From NCBI RefSeq assembly GCF_041146395.1, contig NC_090989.1, positions 125,611,501-125,675,500 of the forward strand: 64,000 nt of DNA. The letters are read 5' to 3'. Source of the stretch: Eulemur rufifrons. Taxonomy: Eukaryota; Chordata; Mammalia; Primates; Lemuridae. The notes beneath the pieces are model-generated. The model searched no databases. It was not told the origin of the DNA and saw only the letters and a list, made by a program, of their open reading frames with translations. Below, in pieces: positions 1 through 11,650 of the stretch. Both the position numbers and the translations under genes were made by a program. Within the stretch, counting starts at the first letter, position 1. Each line of letters starts with the position of its first letter.

Positions 1-420
1 GGCTTGTGTAATTACCCAGTTGAGTTTGATCAATAGCAGAGCTGAATAATTCAGGCCAAAAGTGCCCTCTTTTTCTGCAACAGGAGGGTGGGTTTTCTTT
101 GCTCTGCACTTTAGGAAGGTTGCAGGAACAATGCTCAGTTACCTTATTCCTTAATTCTATCAACAGTCCTCACCGGCTCTAGTACTTTACTTTGACTTTC
201 AGCCCAGGCCCTGCACAAAGTGCCATGCCATTTCTTGCCCCGTGACGGTACACTCCCTTGTGTAATCCAAAAATTCGCAAAATATGTATGTTGGTGGGGG
301 AGGGTAGTATTAAGGTGTACAGTTACCTAGTCCCCCTAGGGGTCATTTATTTTATTTTATACTTTAAATGACTTGAATGGAGGGCTTGGGTCTGTGACAT
401 GCAGAGTCAACTCCCACTAG
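1..420. other. Unassigned sequence at the left edge
   Basis: No repeat family, exon or RNA gene is recognisable here. It contains a G-rich patch near 291-305 and a TTTATTTTAT stretch near 348-360. Nothing further can be supported. Confidence 0.5.
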
Positions 421-424
421 CTGG

Positions 425-850
425 TGAGAGCTGATTTTTAAATTTCAAGAATTTAGTGAGCTGCTTATTAAATATAACATCATTAAAAATTAAATTGGGT
501 AAACTTACAATTAAATACATTATATTAAAAACAAAGATAATAAATGCTAAAAGGTCTTCACTTCCTAACTATTTTACTATGTTTTACCATCATCACGTTC
601 TTGAGTTTATTCACACCTGCTGTATCTGTGGGGTAGAAATAGTAGGCAGTGGTGTGCGGCCATACGCTCTTTCCAACTCTGTGTTCAGTGACATCATATG
701 GTATCTGAAAGTCAATCCCAGTGGGAGTGTTTACACTATGGAAATTTTCAAGTGCTGGAAAAGAGGCCTTTTTCATTTAGCCATCCAGTTATTGAACACT
801 TACCAGCACATCACTGGCTTTGGTTAGCTAAAAAGTTGAAAAATATGATA
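425..850 (+). repeat. Dispersed unnamed repeat, copy 1
   Basis: This AT-rich tract shares a long collinear core with 43115-43450 and with 56360-56407 plus 56697-57000. Shared blocks include ACAAAGATAATAAAT, CTAACTATTTTACTA, a CTTGAGTTTATTCAC-like block, and GGGAGTGTTTACACTATGGAAA. It resembles a mammalian-wide non-autonomous DNA transposon, but I cannot name the family. The open reading frames over it on both strands are chance frames in AT-rich repeat. Confidence 0.6.
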
Positions 851-879
851 CTTGTCACTTATCCTTGCCCTGTCAGGCA

Positions 880-1060
880 GCTTTGTGTAGTGGAGAGACA
901 AGTAGAGGGAGATATGCATTGACCAGTTCTGCTAATAATTTGAGAATACCATCTCTGTCCCTCAATTTCCCCCCTCTCTGAAGCAGGCAGAAGTATAATA
1001 CTTTCCCTTGTTATCCCATAAGGTTATTGTGAAAACAAAAATTCATTTTTAGTTCTTAAA
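880..1060 (+). repeat. MIR SINE fragment
   Basis: The order CTTTGTGTAGTGGAGAGACA, a degraded tRNA-type head, then CTCAATTTCCCCCCTCTCTGAAG and a TCCCATAAGGTTATTGTGAAAA block matches the MIR core and tail in sense orientation. It is diverged and lacks a clear 3' end. Confidence 0.5.
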
Positions 1061-1120
1061 AATAGTTCTGTGGTTTATGGCTTGTGGTTTAATGAAACGG
1101 CTTCAAAAAATGAATACCTT

Positions 1121-1505
1121 TGTCTTAATCTTTCTTGTGCTGCTATAACAGAATACTACAGACTGAGTAATTTATAAACAATAGATGCTTATGTGGTGCA
1201 TGGTTCTTGAGGCTGGGAAGTCCAAGATCAAGGGGGAGGTCCTTCTCCCTGCATCATAACATGGCAGAACCTATCACAGGGTGAAAGAGCACACGTAGGA
1301 GAGGGAAGGGAGCCACACTCATCCTTTGTAAGGAGGCCACTCCAGAGGTAATGAGTTCACTCCTGTGATAATAGCATTAATTCATTCTTGAGGCCAAATT
1401 TCTCATGACCTAATCACCTTTTAAAGGTCCCTGCTCTTAACACTGTTGCTTTGGGGATTAGGTTTCCAACACATGAACTTTGGGAGACACATTCAACCCA
1501 TAGCA
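1121..1505 (-). repeat. MLT1/MST-type solo LTR (MaLR)
   Basis: Read on the plus strand it begins with a TGTGCTGCTATAACAGAATA block and the ACTGAGTAATTTATAA block. It then carries GAGGCTGGGAAGTCCAAGATC, CATGACCTAATCACC and ends near GACACATTCAACCCATAGCA. That is the reverse complement of the MLT1/MST LTR family of ERVL-MaLR elements. It is a solo LTR about 385 bp long with no internal region beside it. Closely related LTRs occur at 21661-22045 (same orientation) and 49413-49793 (opposite). Confidence 0.8.
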
Positions 1506-1725
1506 ACCTTATATAAACACAAGGCATTATTACAAAGTCTTGCACAGTTCCAAGAGAACAGTTAACAGATATGAAGTCATGAAGCTAGAAAATAATAAAT
1601 TTTCTGCTTTTGCTATTTTCTTTACCTTAGTGTTTGGCTGGATGAGGAGTGATAGGATAGCATTACTGTGCTCATCTTTGGAAACTGTGCCTTTAGGGGA
1701 AGACTTGATACCTCCTTGAAGCACC

Positions 1726-2082
1726 TTTTTTTTTTTTTTTTTTTTTTGAGACAGTCTCAACTCTGTTGCCCAGGTAGAGTGCCGTGGCATCAGCTTAGCT
1801 CACAGCAACCTCAAACTCCTTGATCCTTGATCCTTGATCCAACCTCAAGTGATCCTTCTGCCTCAGCCTCCTGAGTAGCTGGGACTACAGGTGTGTTCCA
1901 CCATGTCTGGCTAATTTTTTCTCTATATATTTTTAGATGTCCAGCTAATTTCTACCTTTTTTTTCAGTAGAGACAGAGTCTCGCTCTTGCTCAGGCTGAT
2001 CTCGAACTCCTGAGCTCAAAGGATCTGCCTGCCTCGGCCTCCCAGGGTGCTAGGATTACAGGCGTGAGCCACCGCACAGGCC
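1726..2082 (-). repeat. Alu SINE, full length, with internal triplication
   Basis: A 3' oligo-T tract is followed by GAGACAGTCTCAACTCTGTTG, the two monomers, and ends at GTGAGCCACCGCACAGGCC, so the dimeric Alu lies on the minus strand. The flanks AAGCACCTTTT and AAAGCAGCTTTT are a plausible target duplication. The strepsirrhine-type linker with TATATATTTTTAGATGTCC is present. A local TTGATCC triplication at 1818-1840 lengthens the element. Confidence 0.95.
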
Positions 2083-2084
2083 AA

Positions 2085-3205
2085 AGCAGCTTTTAAGGTG
2101 AGGCATTTTGGTTATGCTGGGATACTTGAGTGGCTAAATTAACTCCAGGCTAAAACTAAGGGTTATTAATAACTCAGAATTTTATGTTAAAATTATTCAT
2201 TTGTAGGCTTTTTTTTTTTTTTCACACACATAAAAATGTGTGAACAAAATGTAAAGGGATTAATTTAGCACCTAATCTTGTGATTTATTTGTTGGAGCAA
2301 AGTGATAGGGTGCCACCTTACCTCCTTCCTCAGTTCTCACGCGTGATCTGTAGTTGTGAACTGTGAGTCTGGGCCAGAGAGGGACAATGTCTACTCCTGA
2401 TTCCTGCCCACTGTGGCCGTTAGACTCCAGTGATCTGAACCCAGCTGTGGACTACAGACCCATGAGAGGGAGTAAAGTTACAGCAAGAAGGCTGAGTCCA
2501 TTTCAACCCAAAGCTTTGTCTGTAGAATAAGGAATAATTATTTTTCAAATTCATCCAGACACTCTTGGTATGAATCAAACACAATTTCACTTCAAAGTCT
2601 TACTGAATCCATAGTGTCTTTGAGTCATTAGGGCCAAAGCTGTACTCCAGCCAAGGCTGCAGAAGTTGTGCTGTAGCCAAGAGCACCCAGGTGAAGGGGT
2701 TCACACAGGGGCTGAAGGCCAGCCCCACTATCCTCCGTGAGCCATTTGTCCTACTTTGGGGCTGAGTTAGCCCTGAGAGGAAATAGCACCATTTTCTAAC
2801 TGATCCATCTAGAAAGTCCTCTTTTACCTCACTTTATAAAGGCATCCAATTAAGTAGCAGGGCTTCTGTAGGCATTATGTATGTTCTCAATCAATAAATA
2901 CTAACAAACAACTACCAGAATACAGGTGTCCAAGTATTTTTGCTGTCAGAAAAAGAAGTCTTTATGTCTAAAAGGATTGGAAAACCGGGATGAGATTTTC
3001 AATGTCTGGACTGACATTTCCAGTTCTCCTCTGAATAGCGTGCGTGCGCACACGTGTGCATGGGGTTGCAAAGCTCACCCCCTAATAGAGACAGAATAAC
3101 TGAAATTCACCAGTCTCCATTCTTTCCCAGATTCTGGTAAAGATTCTGCTACTATTATGGTTGTCTTGGATCTAGCCACAATCTACCAGCTTTTGCTGCA
3201 CAACA
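2085..3205. other. Mostly unassigned sequence
   Basis: No gene is visible. There is an oligo-T tract near 2208-2222 directly followed by a short hairpin-forming stretch (TTCACACA ... TGTGTGAA). A purine/pyrimidine TGCGTGCGCACACGTGTGCA run lies near 3040-3060. No repeat family is recognised. Confidence 0.4.
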
Positions 3206-3209
3206 AGAA

Positions 3210-3555
3210 GTCTTAAAACTTACGTTAAAACAACAAACACTTACTGTTTCTCATGATTTTGCGAGTTGGTCAGACAAGCTCAATTGGGGATAGATGGTCT
3301 AGAATGGCCTCACTCACGTATCTGGTAGCTGGTTTGTTGTCAGCTGGGGCAGTGGGGATACTTGGCCATGTATCTTCCATGCTCCAGCAGGCTAGCTCAG
3401 GCTTATTCACACGGTAAATGTTGCAAGGTTCCCAAGAGCAGCAGGAGAGCAAACCCTGATGTGCAAACAGTTTGACAGCCTCTACTTTCGCCATGTTTGC
3501 TAAAGTCCCATTGGCAAAGCAAGTAACACGTCTAGCCCAGGGTGGTAGGACACAG
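3210..3555 (-). repeat. ERVL/MaLR-class LTR fragment, antisense
   Basis: The tract carries AAAACAACAAACACTTACTG, a GATGGTCTAGAATGGCCTCAC block, AGGCTAGCTCAGGCTTATTC, and CCATTGGCAAAGCAAGTAAC in order. The same order recurs at 11995, 20955, 36850 and 46500, so these are five copies of one LTR family, all in antisense orientation. I am confident of the shared family but not of its subfamily name. The minus-strand reading frame at 3270-3566 lies wholly inside this LTR and is not a gene. Confidence 0.65.
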
Positions 3556-3994
3556 ACAAAGAGCACGGAAGGAAGCTGTAACCATGATTACAAATTATCA
3601 CACTCACTTTTTAAAGACATTAGGGAACAAAATTCTACTTAAAGTTTTCATTAAAGAAAAATAACTGTTTTCTGCTTTAACTAACATTATGGCTATTTAA
3701 TTTAAAATTTTCTAGTACCTACATTAAAAAAAGTAAAAAAAATAACAGATAAAATTCGTTTTCATATTATGTTTTATTTAACCTAATATATTAAATGTTA
3801 TTTCAGCATGTAATCAATATAAAGAATTATGAGATTTCTTTCTTTCTTTTTGTTTTTAATACTAAAACTCTCTAACCTGGTGTGTATATTCATCCTTAAA
3901 GCACATCTGAATTTGACTAGCTATATTTTAAGTGCAATAGCTACATGCAACTAGTGACTACCACACTGGACAGCACAACTTGAGAATATAGACT

Positions 3995-4156
3995 TTCTTT
4001 CTTTCTTTTTTTTTTTTTATTTTCTATTTTTTTTTTAGTAGAGACAGGGTCTCATTCTTGCTCAGGCTGGTCTTGAACTCCTGAGCTCAAGCAGTCCTCC
4101 CACGTGGCCTCCCAGAGTGCTAGGATTACAGGCGTGAGCCACAATGCCCAGCCTCT
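3995..4156 (-). repeat. Alu right-monomer fragment
   Basis: After an oligo-T tract comes AGTAGAGACAGGGTCTCATTC, the CTCTTGCTCAGG-like arm, then GTGCTAGGATTACAGGCGTG and GAGCCACAATGCCCAGCC. Only about half of an Alu is present. It ends where a second oligo-T tract begins at about 4158. Confidence 0.85.
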
Positions 4157-4157
4157 T

Positions 4158-5018
4158 TATTTTTTTTTTTCAAGGAAGGTAATACTTTTACTAGGTTACA
4201 AAACTTTGGCAAATCAATATAGTACTCTTTAATACAATAAAATCATATTTTTGTTGGAGTCATATATTACTTTAGAGGTAATTTTCATTCCAAAAATATT
4301 TAAGTACAAAACCAAAACACTGTGGTTTTTAATGGTGGTTTATAGCAGAGCAAGTTATTTTATACAAATTATCTTTTAAAAGTATATAATTTCTCCTTGT
4401 AAAGTGAGTTCCCTCATGCAAGCTGTTGAAGTTTACAGCAGCAGGGCAATCGTATATATGTAAGAGGTGGCTCTGCTCTGTTCTGGGTAGAGTTCCAGGT
4501 AGAGTTCCAATGCATGAAAAGCTTTAAAATTCTACCTTATGTCGGGCAGATGGGAGGGGGAGGAGGGGATGGGTATATACACACCTAATGGATACAGTAC
4601 ACACCGTCTGGGGGATGGACACGCTTGAAGCTCTGACTCAGGTGAGGCAAGGACAATATACGTAACCTAAACACTTGTACCCCCATAATATGCTGAAATA
4701 AAAAAAAAATTCTACCTAAAGGAGATTCAATGTCAATACCAATTTCCAAGTACTTTTAAAAAGACTTAAATTTTTACATAAATACTGGAACCTTCAAAAA
4801 TAGAAAGCCGTTTCGAATAACACAAATTTCAGATGCTCCCTTTTATTTAGAAGCCCTGTATCTCTCTGTTTTGATCAAAAGTCACGTAGCCTTACATCAG
4901 CTTATTTAAAAAAAAAAAATTCTACCTGAAATATAGTTGTATTTTTAAAATAACAAATAAATATGTTGCCACCTTGGAGAGACCTGGGGGACCCAACGCT
5001 GTCTATCAACTTTTATTA
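4158..5018 (-). pseudogene. Possible 3' UTR and poly(A) tail of the PRELID3B retrocopy
   Basis: Downstream of the pseudogene stop, on the minus strand, lies AT-rich sequence with no other repeat except the nested L1 end at 4538-4706. It ends at an oligo-T run at 4158-4170, which would be the poly(A) tail. I have no reference UTR to compare, so this is inference from position. Confidence 0.35.
4538..4706 (+). mobile_element. 5'-truncated young L1-type 3' end with target duplication
   Basis: A 169-bp insert is bounded by AAAATTCTACCT at 4526-4537 and again at 4706-4717. It has a G-rich start, GGGGGATGGACACGCTTGAA, CTTGTACCCCCATAATATGC and a terminal TGAAATAAAAAAAAA tail, the signature of a recent L1-driven retrotransposition. 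I recall this 3' end as common in strepsirrhine genomes. A shorter copy of the last 50 bp occurs at 60898-60964. Confidence 0.7.
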
Positions 5019-5575
<557 letters not shown>

Positions 5576-5880
5576 TAAATCGACCCCAGGTTGATATGAC
5601 ACCGAAGGCTTTACTCTTTCTACTATACCACATTGGCTGCTTTAAAAGGCATGCCTTTTTGGGGGTGGGAAGGAAGCACTTATATCACATCCCTGCTTTT
5701 AACATGTAAATTGTTCCCCTTTTCCTTAGTCGGCTAGGTCTAATTCTCTCTGACTTCCAGGGCCTTCCACAATTTAGCCTTTACCCTATTCATTCATTCC
5801 CACTGTTCTCCATTCATGCCAGTCTTCCTTCCAGTAACATACCATGTTAACCTGGGAATTGGAAGACAGGTTTTATTCCC

Positions 5881-6168
5881 TTTTTTTTGAGACAGAGTCT
5901 CACCCTGTCACCCTGAGTACAGTGCAGTGGTGCCATCATAGCTCACTGCAACCTCAAGCTCCTGGGCTCAAGCAATCCTCCTGCCTCAGCCTCCTGAATA
6001 GCTGGGACTACAGGCCAAGCCAAGACGTCCAGCTAATATTTCTATTTTTAGTAGCAATGGTTATCTTGCTCTTGCTGAGGCTGGTCTCCAACTCCTGACC
6101 TCAAGCGATCCTCCCTCCTTGGCCTCCCAGAGTGCTAGGATTACAGGCGTGAGCCACCGCGCCTGGCC
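5881..6168 (-). repeat. Alu SINE, full length, older
   Basis: The sequence runs from oligo-T and GAGACAGAGTCTCACCCTGTC to GTGAGCCACCGCGCCTGGCC. Flanks GTTTTATTCC (about 5870) and GTTTTACTCC (6170-6179) form a near-identical target duplication. It is a dimeric Alu in antisense orientation. Frames over it are not genes. Confidence 0.93.
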
Positions 6169-6908
6169 TGTTTTACTCCTTTGATATACAGAGCCTCCCT
6201 TTGGGGCTCTGTTCATCAACACTTTGATATGTAGGTGCTCTTCTTCCTTTCTTGGTGGTGCTTTTTAAATTTTTTTTTTAATAAAGGGCTGGGTGGGGGA
6301 CAGAATGATGTATGGGGAGGGAGGAAAGGAGATAAAGGAGGAAAGGAAAGAGAGTTTGGTGGTGCTTTATCTCCACAGAAGTTGTGAGGTTCTCAGGAGC
6401 AAGAGCTATGTCAATGATTTCTGTCTGATTCTCCCACTCTGTATGTGTATTCTCATACTCTGTATGCTCTGGTGTACAGCATTTTGTACAGTTCATTCTT
6501 GGTAATGGGAGCTCAGTAAGTCAGTTATCCATCTGAGCTGACATCAGAGGAAGGACCAAGGCTGCTCAAAAGAAGGATCTAATGTCCCTAGGGATGTAAG
6601 CCTAAGGACATTAGGTGATGCTCTTGAAGTGCCCTCTTCCTCTGGAAGAGAAGGAAGGCAGCTGGCTGACCTATGGCTGTGCCATGGGCCTGGGGCAGCC
6701 CGGCACATCAGAGACCCTCAATAGGTATTTGTTAGAAGAATAGATTGATTGTACTTCTAAGTCAGTTTGAGCCCCAAGCAAGGAGGGATTGACAAATGCC
6801 CTCCACTCCCACAAAATTGATAAACATGGCATTATTAAAACATTAAGTAAATTCTGAGTGTAAACCTGGTGGCAGAATGAAAATGTATATTAATGATTGA
6901 CAATTAAA

Positions 6909-7139
6909 AATAACAATTAAAAACTGCTCAGTGTCTAATTGGTCTTTTCCAACATTACACCCATTTTTCTATCTAACTAAAGTATGTATATTTTCCAACT
7001 TCTTTTATGCTCCCCTGCTGGAAAAAATAGCAATTAAAGATCTTTTTACTTCTGATTGATTCTTTCCAACATTTTACCTATTTTTCTTTTGAAGAAAGTA
7101 TATTTTTAACCTTCTTTTGTTGTCCTCCTGTCCTGGAAC
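6909..7139. repeat. Diverged tandem duplication, two units of about 115 bp
   Basis: Unit A (6909-7025) and unit B (7026-7139) share collinear blocks. These are CAATTAAA, TTTCCAACATT followed by ACC and TATTTTTC-like sequence, AAAGTATAT...TTTT, CTTCTTTT, and CCTGCTGGAA versus CCTGTCCTGGAA. No repeat family is recognised in either unit. Divergence suggests an old event. Confidence 0.65.
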
Positions 7140-7639
7140 AGTTTTGGTTCTTGAGTTTTCTTCTTTCCATGTAATTAGGCTGATTAGTATCCCATATGGA
7201 GTGGAAACAATTGTTTTCAGGTATGCTGGTGTACAGTTACCCACAGAGCTCTAAGTGTTTACATGTTTCTCATTTCCTTGTGGAAATTCTTGGACTCTGT
7301 TAGATAAAGATCTGGCAGACGCTAACTTTGTGAACATTACAGCCTTTGGTTATCAGACGTGGCTGTATCCTGTTTAGTGGCCTCTGGGATGAAAGAGTGT
7401 GTTCTCTAATTTTCATTCTATAGAATGAACTTTGAAAAGCCTCCCCAGCATCCGTTTCTTCCTGCCTGTTTCTAACAGCACTCTGGCTTTTGTTTAGGGG
7501 TACCTCTACCCCTACGCAGAGCTGAGGTTTAGGGAAGCTGATCCTGCCTCCAGCTGCAGTGGAGGCTGCGCTGGTCTATGGATAATTCTACTCCCTTGCC
7601 ACAGAGGTTAGTTTAGGAATCCAGACCTTAGATAATCAG

Positions 7640-8035
7640 TGGGTGGCATTCTCAGGCCAAGGGGATTGGTTCAGCAGTGGGCACGTGACCAAATTCTGAC
7701 CAATTAGATCAAATGGAAGGTTTCATAAGAGCTTCATGGTAAAAGGGTTCCTACTCTTAAGAGTGGTGTTACTGGAGAGATGGGCCCTTTTCCTGTGGAT
7801 GTTGCTATGGTCAGATTATGAGGCCAGGAAATGCTACTGTCACTTTGTTTGCCCTGAGGACATTGCCAACCCACAGAAGAGGGAGGGGCCAAGCAAATCA
7901 CAGAGAGAGGCAGATTTGGGGCTGATGGAACTACACCTGATGGCTACCCAGCATCTGGACTTTTTCAGTTAAATGAACCAATAAATCCCTGTTAGGGTGT
8001 GAGCCAGTGGAAATGGAGTTTTCTGTTACTTGCAG
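7640..8035 (+). repeat. Old LTR, sense, family uncertain
   Basis: The tract carries GGGATTGGTTCAGCAGTGGG, CACGTGACC, a GACCAATTAGATCAAATGG block, a purine-rich CACAGAGAGAGGCAG stretch, CCAATAAATCCCTGTT and a TTCTGTTACTTGCAGCCAAA end. That order is typical of a mammalian ERVL-class LTR with an AATAAA polyadenylation signal. The plus-strand frame at 7736-7972 is LTR-derived. The subfamily name is uncertain. Confidence 0.5.
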
Positions 8036-8039
8036 CCAA

Positions 8040-9015
8040 AAGCATCCTTGCCTATATAGAAAATTTCCACCAAAGAAATGTGAATCATAAAATAAGTCTT
8101 ACAAAATATAAACATAAACATGTGTGTGCATATAGAAAATAAAAGACAGAGCAGGCCTAGATGTAGTACAGTCTTCCCTTCTTCTATCTTCCAAATGAAG
8201 AAACAAGTTCGGAGAGTTTTGACAAAGCTCGTTAGCGGCACAGCCAAGATATAAAAAAAGCTGTACTTTGACAAATTCTTTCAGAGAAGCCCAGTGGGCA
8301 ACTTGATATCAGACCCTCCCTTCGCCTAATCTTAACAGCTAAGCCCAAGACCTACAACTCTTTTTATAAAATATTTGAACAGAAAACAGTTCTGCATGTC
8401 TTCTTATTTTTCTACACAAGGTTCTGTCTTGATAACTTTGCCATTTTTCTTTAAGTGGCTTGGGTTTTTTTTTTTTTAATTTAATGAAGAAATGGTTAAG
8501 AAGATAAGACCTCTACTTGCCTAAATATGAGCATGACACCCTGACACAAATAATGTAGTCAAATTCTATCTGGACCTCATTCTCTATCCCCAACCAATTT
8601 GTCAAGATATTTTTCTAAATACAGAGACTTCTACTGCCAAGAATTCTGGTGGCAGTTGTCAGGCAATAAAATTACAATTTCCTGGCCACAAATGAATGAA
8701 CAAATGAATGATCTCTCCATTGACAGATGACATCATATTGTATAGATCTACTGCTACTCTCCTGAAGGCTCTGTTGCAGCCCTGGTTTAGAGTCCTACTA
8801 CCTCTACCTTTTAGAAGGGCTCTGAACTCTCTGAAGTTGAATAATTACACTAATGGAATATTTTAAAATTTTTTCTCAATATTACAATAGGTACATCATT
8901 ATTTACTGTGTAAATATTATTGTGACACATTGCAAAGCACTTGTAATATGGCCATAGCAGAGTTACACTTGCCTAATTATTTAATCCTAAAGTTTCTTCT
9001 TAAAAATTGGCTTAT
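8040..9015. other. Unassigned sequence
   Basis: No gene or clear repeat is visible. It holds an oligo-T tract at 8467-8478 and a small AATGAATGAACAAATGAATG tandem near 8691-8710. Nothing else can be supported. Confidence 0.4.
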
Positions 9016-9019
9016 AATT

Positions 9020-9740
9020 CCAGAAGGACAAGAAGCATGTAAGATTTCAGAAGAGAAAACACTCACTATAGCCTAGAACATTTGAGTAGGTTTTAGCAGT
9101 GAAATCTGAGTTGGTCAGGTAGGATTCAGCTGGGAGAGAGAAGGCAGAAAGGTATTCTTGTCCAGGGGAATGGTTTGGGCACCACATGTGTTGTGATGAG
9201 AATGTATAAAGCTTATTTCAGGGAACAATCAGTAGACCAGCTGGAGCAGAGGATAATGGGAAATCCTCTTTGAAAAATAATATTGTAGAAAATCTTAAAA
9301 CACGAAGACTTTTGGATTTTTTTCTTTCTGAAGACATATGGGAGCCTAGCACGAGCGGCTAGGACGGAGGGATGAGAGCTTTAAGGTGAACCTGGTTGCA
9401 GAGTGCATGGTGCTGATGAGGCCTGTTTTAGAGGAAATGGTCCATGTGCAACTGCAGCATTTTGAAGGAGTGGACGGAAGAGTGGAAGTGATGAGCCAGA
9501 GTGGGAGATGTTAGGAAGAGAAAGGGTCGGCAGCTCTGGGACCAACTGGAAAAGGAAGTCCAGATGGAGAGGGCATCAATATGATTCAAGGTTTGCAGCC
9601 TCCATCATGGGTGGATGAAACTGCCCTTGGAAAAATCAGGAAATGCAGAAAAGGGAGCCAGAATTAGGAGGTAAGAAAAAGAAGCTGTTCCCTGACAGAG
9701 TTTGAGGTGACAGTAAAACAATGAGGTAGCGCTGCTTAGG
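9020..9740 (-). repeat. Old L2-like tract, antisense, degraded
   Basis: The G/A-rich sequence, with a CAGGTAGGATTCAGCTGGGAG block and GGGTGGATGAAACTGCCC, recalls the antisense interior of L2-type elements. There are no sharp edges, and the assignment rests on overall character and a few blocks. Confidence 0.35.
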
Positions 9741-9789
9741 GGGCAGCTGGAAAGAAGCAATGGGAGGTGAGATCAGTCAGGGCTGGAGC

Positions 9790-10240
9790 CCAGGCGCTGG
9801 GAGCGGTTGCTTTCTCCACAACTGTTCCTCCTCCCTTCCTGGGGGGATCCCACCTGTGTTTGGATGGCGCTGTGAACAGGTGGAGAGAATAAACCATGAC
9901 TGGCCTAAACCCAGATACGGTAACTCCTTTCCCTTTGATTGGTCAGGGGGCGAGAGTGTGATCCAGTTCTGGCCAATGAGGCGGAAGGGCTTCTGGGAAG
10001 GGAGAGGGTTTGATTTGCTCTCATCTTCTTCCTTCCTTGTGACCCTGTCAGGGGAGCATGGGATTGGAATGTGGCTGACACACTGATGATGCCAAAGCAG
10101 CAAGGTGGCAAGTTGAGCTGCTGAACCAAGTTTGGAATTACCTACTTCCAGGCTCCGTCTTGCACATTCGCTTATTAAATGTCTATGTTATTTAAGTCAC
10201 TATTAGTTGCTATTTTATTACTTTCAGATGAAGTTATCTT
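9790..10240 (+). repeat. Old LTR, sense, family uncertain
   Basis: Markers are GATTGGTCAGGGGGCGAGAG, CCAGTTCTGGCCAATGAGGC, a GCTGCTGAACCAAGTTTGG block, and a TTATTTAAGTCACTATTAGTTG end. It resembles the ERVL-class LTRs that end in a CCACTATAGTTG-type tail. Overlapping frames on both strands here have no protein resemblance and are chance. Confidence 0.45.
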
Positions 10241-10244
10241 AACT

Positions 10245-11520
10245 GCTACAGACATAATTATTAATGCCTGTGAGAATGCACTCGACCTGAGAAGGGGGAA
10301 GAGACAGACAATGCCTAGAGATATACCCCTATTTAGGAGATGGAAGATTTTTGCTAATTAAACTTCAAAGTTTTTAATTTCAAAAGCTGCATAGAAAACT
10401 TGTTTTAATCATGAAAGCCACACCCTTCATCCACCAACATACTGACAACCTCCCTCCCTCCAACCTTGTGCATTTTCCAGAGAGCCTCTGTTTCAAATGA
10501 AAGGTCAAAAAGGAGATGGGTTTCAGTTTGGAGCTCTGGGAGGGTGATTATTTCTCTAATGTGATCTGCTTCCTGTTGCTAAAACACAGCCCTTTCAAAT
10601 GAGATTGTTTGCTAAGTGAGGCATCTCCTTCCTTTCTCTCCTTGGGATGAATTAGAGAGCAAAAAGAATTAGTCTGAGGCTCCTTACTGTGACGGACTGA
10701 GGCGCTTTATGTATTCCCCGTGGATAGTGGCCTGTCACCCGAGAGGCCACAGGCTGAAGTGACAGAGCTGACTCATAGGGTAGGGAGAAAATGGCCTGGA
10801 TCTTTGACAGAGGTAAGCAGTGTCCGATTCCTCCTGGGGGGAGGAGGGAGAGGTTATGGCAAAGAAAGCCATATCTATTCCACTGGGCAATTAATGCCAC
10901 TATTTTTCTTGAAAAAGCATTTTTTCTTAAGCCATTGAGGATAATTTAGCCCCCATCTTGACAGAACATACTAATGATTGCTAATGGATACATTCTTTTA
11001 ATAAGTGAAGAGGCACAAGAAAATTGCTAGATATTAAACAGAGTCCCACATGTCTTATCTGAATCTATGATGGCCCTATCAAGTGACCTAAGTGAAAGAA
11101 ATGTGACTCTTCAGAGGTTATAGGAGCCTATTTTTCCTTAGTGTAATATAAATTCACTGCTAGGAAGAACTGTAAGTCATTGGTCAATCCTAGGAAATGT
11201 TTAAAGGGAGCTGTATCTCAAGTTAAATGATGCATTTTCTATTGGTAGTAAAGAAAATATGAAATAGGTACCTCTGTGCACTATGGATTTGTGTAAATGG
11301 CTTCTTACCAGGCAATACAGCCGAAAGCTCTGGCAAGTCTCTGACCCTTGAAATTTTCAGCCAAGAAATGAAAGAGCCTGTGTAATTTGTCATTATGTTA
11401 ATTCTCTTTTTTTGTTTGTTTAAACACCTTTTAGGGTATATCTTTTGTTTGGTAATTTTAAATTGTGTTCTTGAAAATGTTTCTCAAGATTTAAGCAATT
11501 CCTAGAACTTTTCTCCTGGC
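10245..11520. other. Repeat-poor sequence, no gene seen
   Basis: I recognise no interspersed repeat. Parts are rich in short AT motifs (GGCAATTAATGCC near 10887, GATAATTTAGCC near 10940) of the kind seen in conserved noncoding DNA, but conservation cannot be judged from one sequence. Confidence 0.35.
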
Positions 11521-11524
11521 AGAC

Positions 11525-11650
11525 ACTTAAAATATATAAAGAATTCCAATAAATTAATAAGAAAAAGACAACCCAAAAGAAAATGGTACAGAGGAAATGA
11601 ACCAGAAACTCAAAGAAGAGGAAGTGGCCAATAATCATAAGAAAAGATGA
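11525..11650 (+). repeat. Short L1 ORF2 fragment, sense
   Basis: TATATAAAGAATTCCAATAAATTAATAAGAAAAAGACAACCC-type sequence followed by GGCCAATAATCATAAGAAAAG matches the conserved C-terminal ORF2 region of old L1s. It is only about 125 bp and has no reading frame of use. Confidence 0.55.

Noticed and set aside
640..670. GCGGCCATACG stretch similar to 5S rRNA
   Set aside because: Only about 11 bases match and nothing follows in 5S order.
456..922. Overlapping frames of 123, 74 and 72 codons
   Set aside because: They lie in the dispersed AT-rich repeat on both strands and disagree with the other two copies.
2222..2250. Hairpin TTCACACA...TGTGTGAA
   Set aside because: An 8-bp stem in simple CA/TG sequence is expected by chance.
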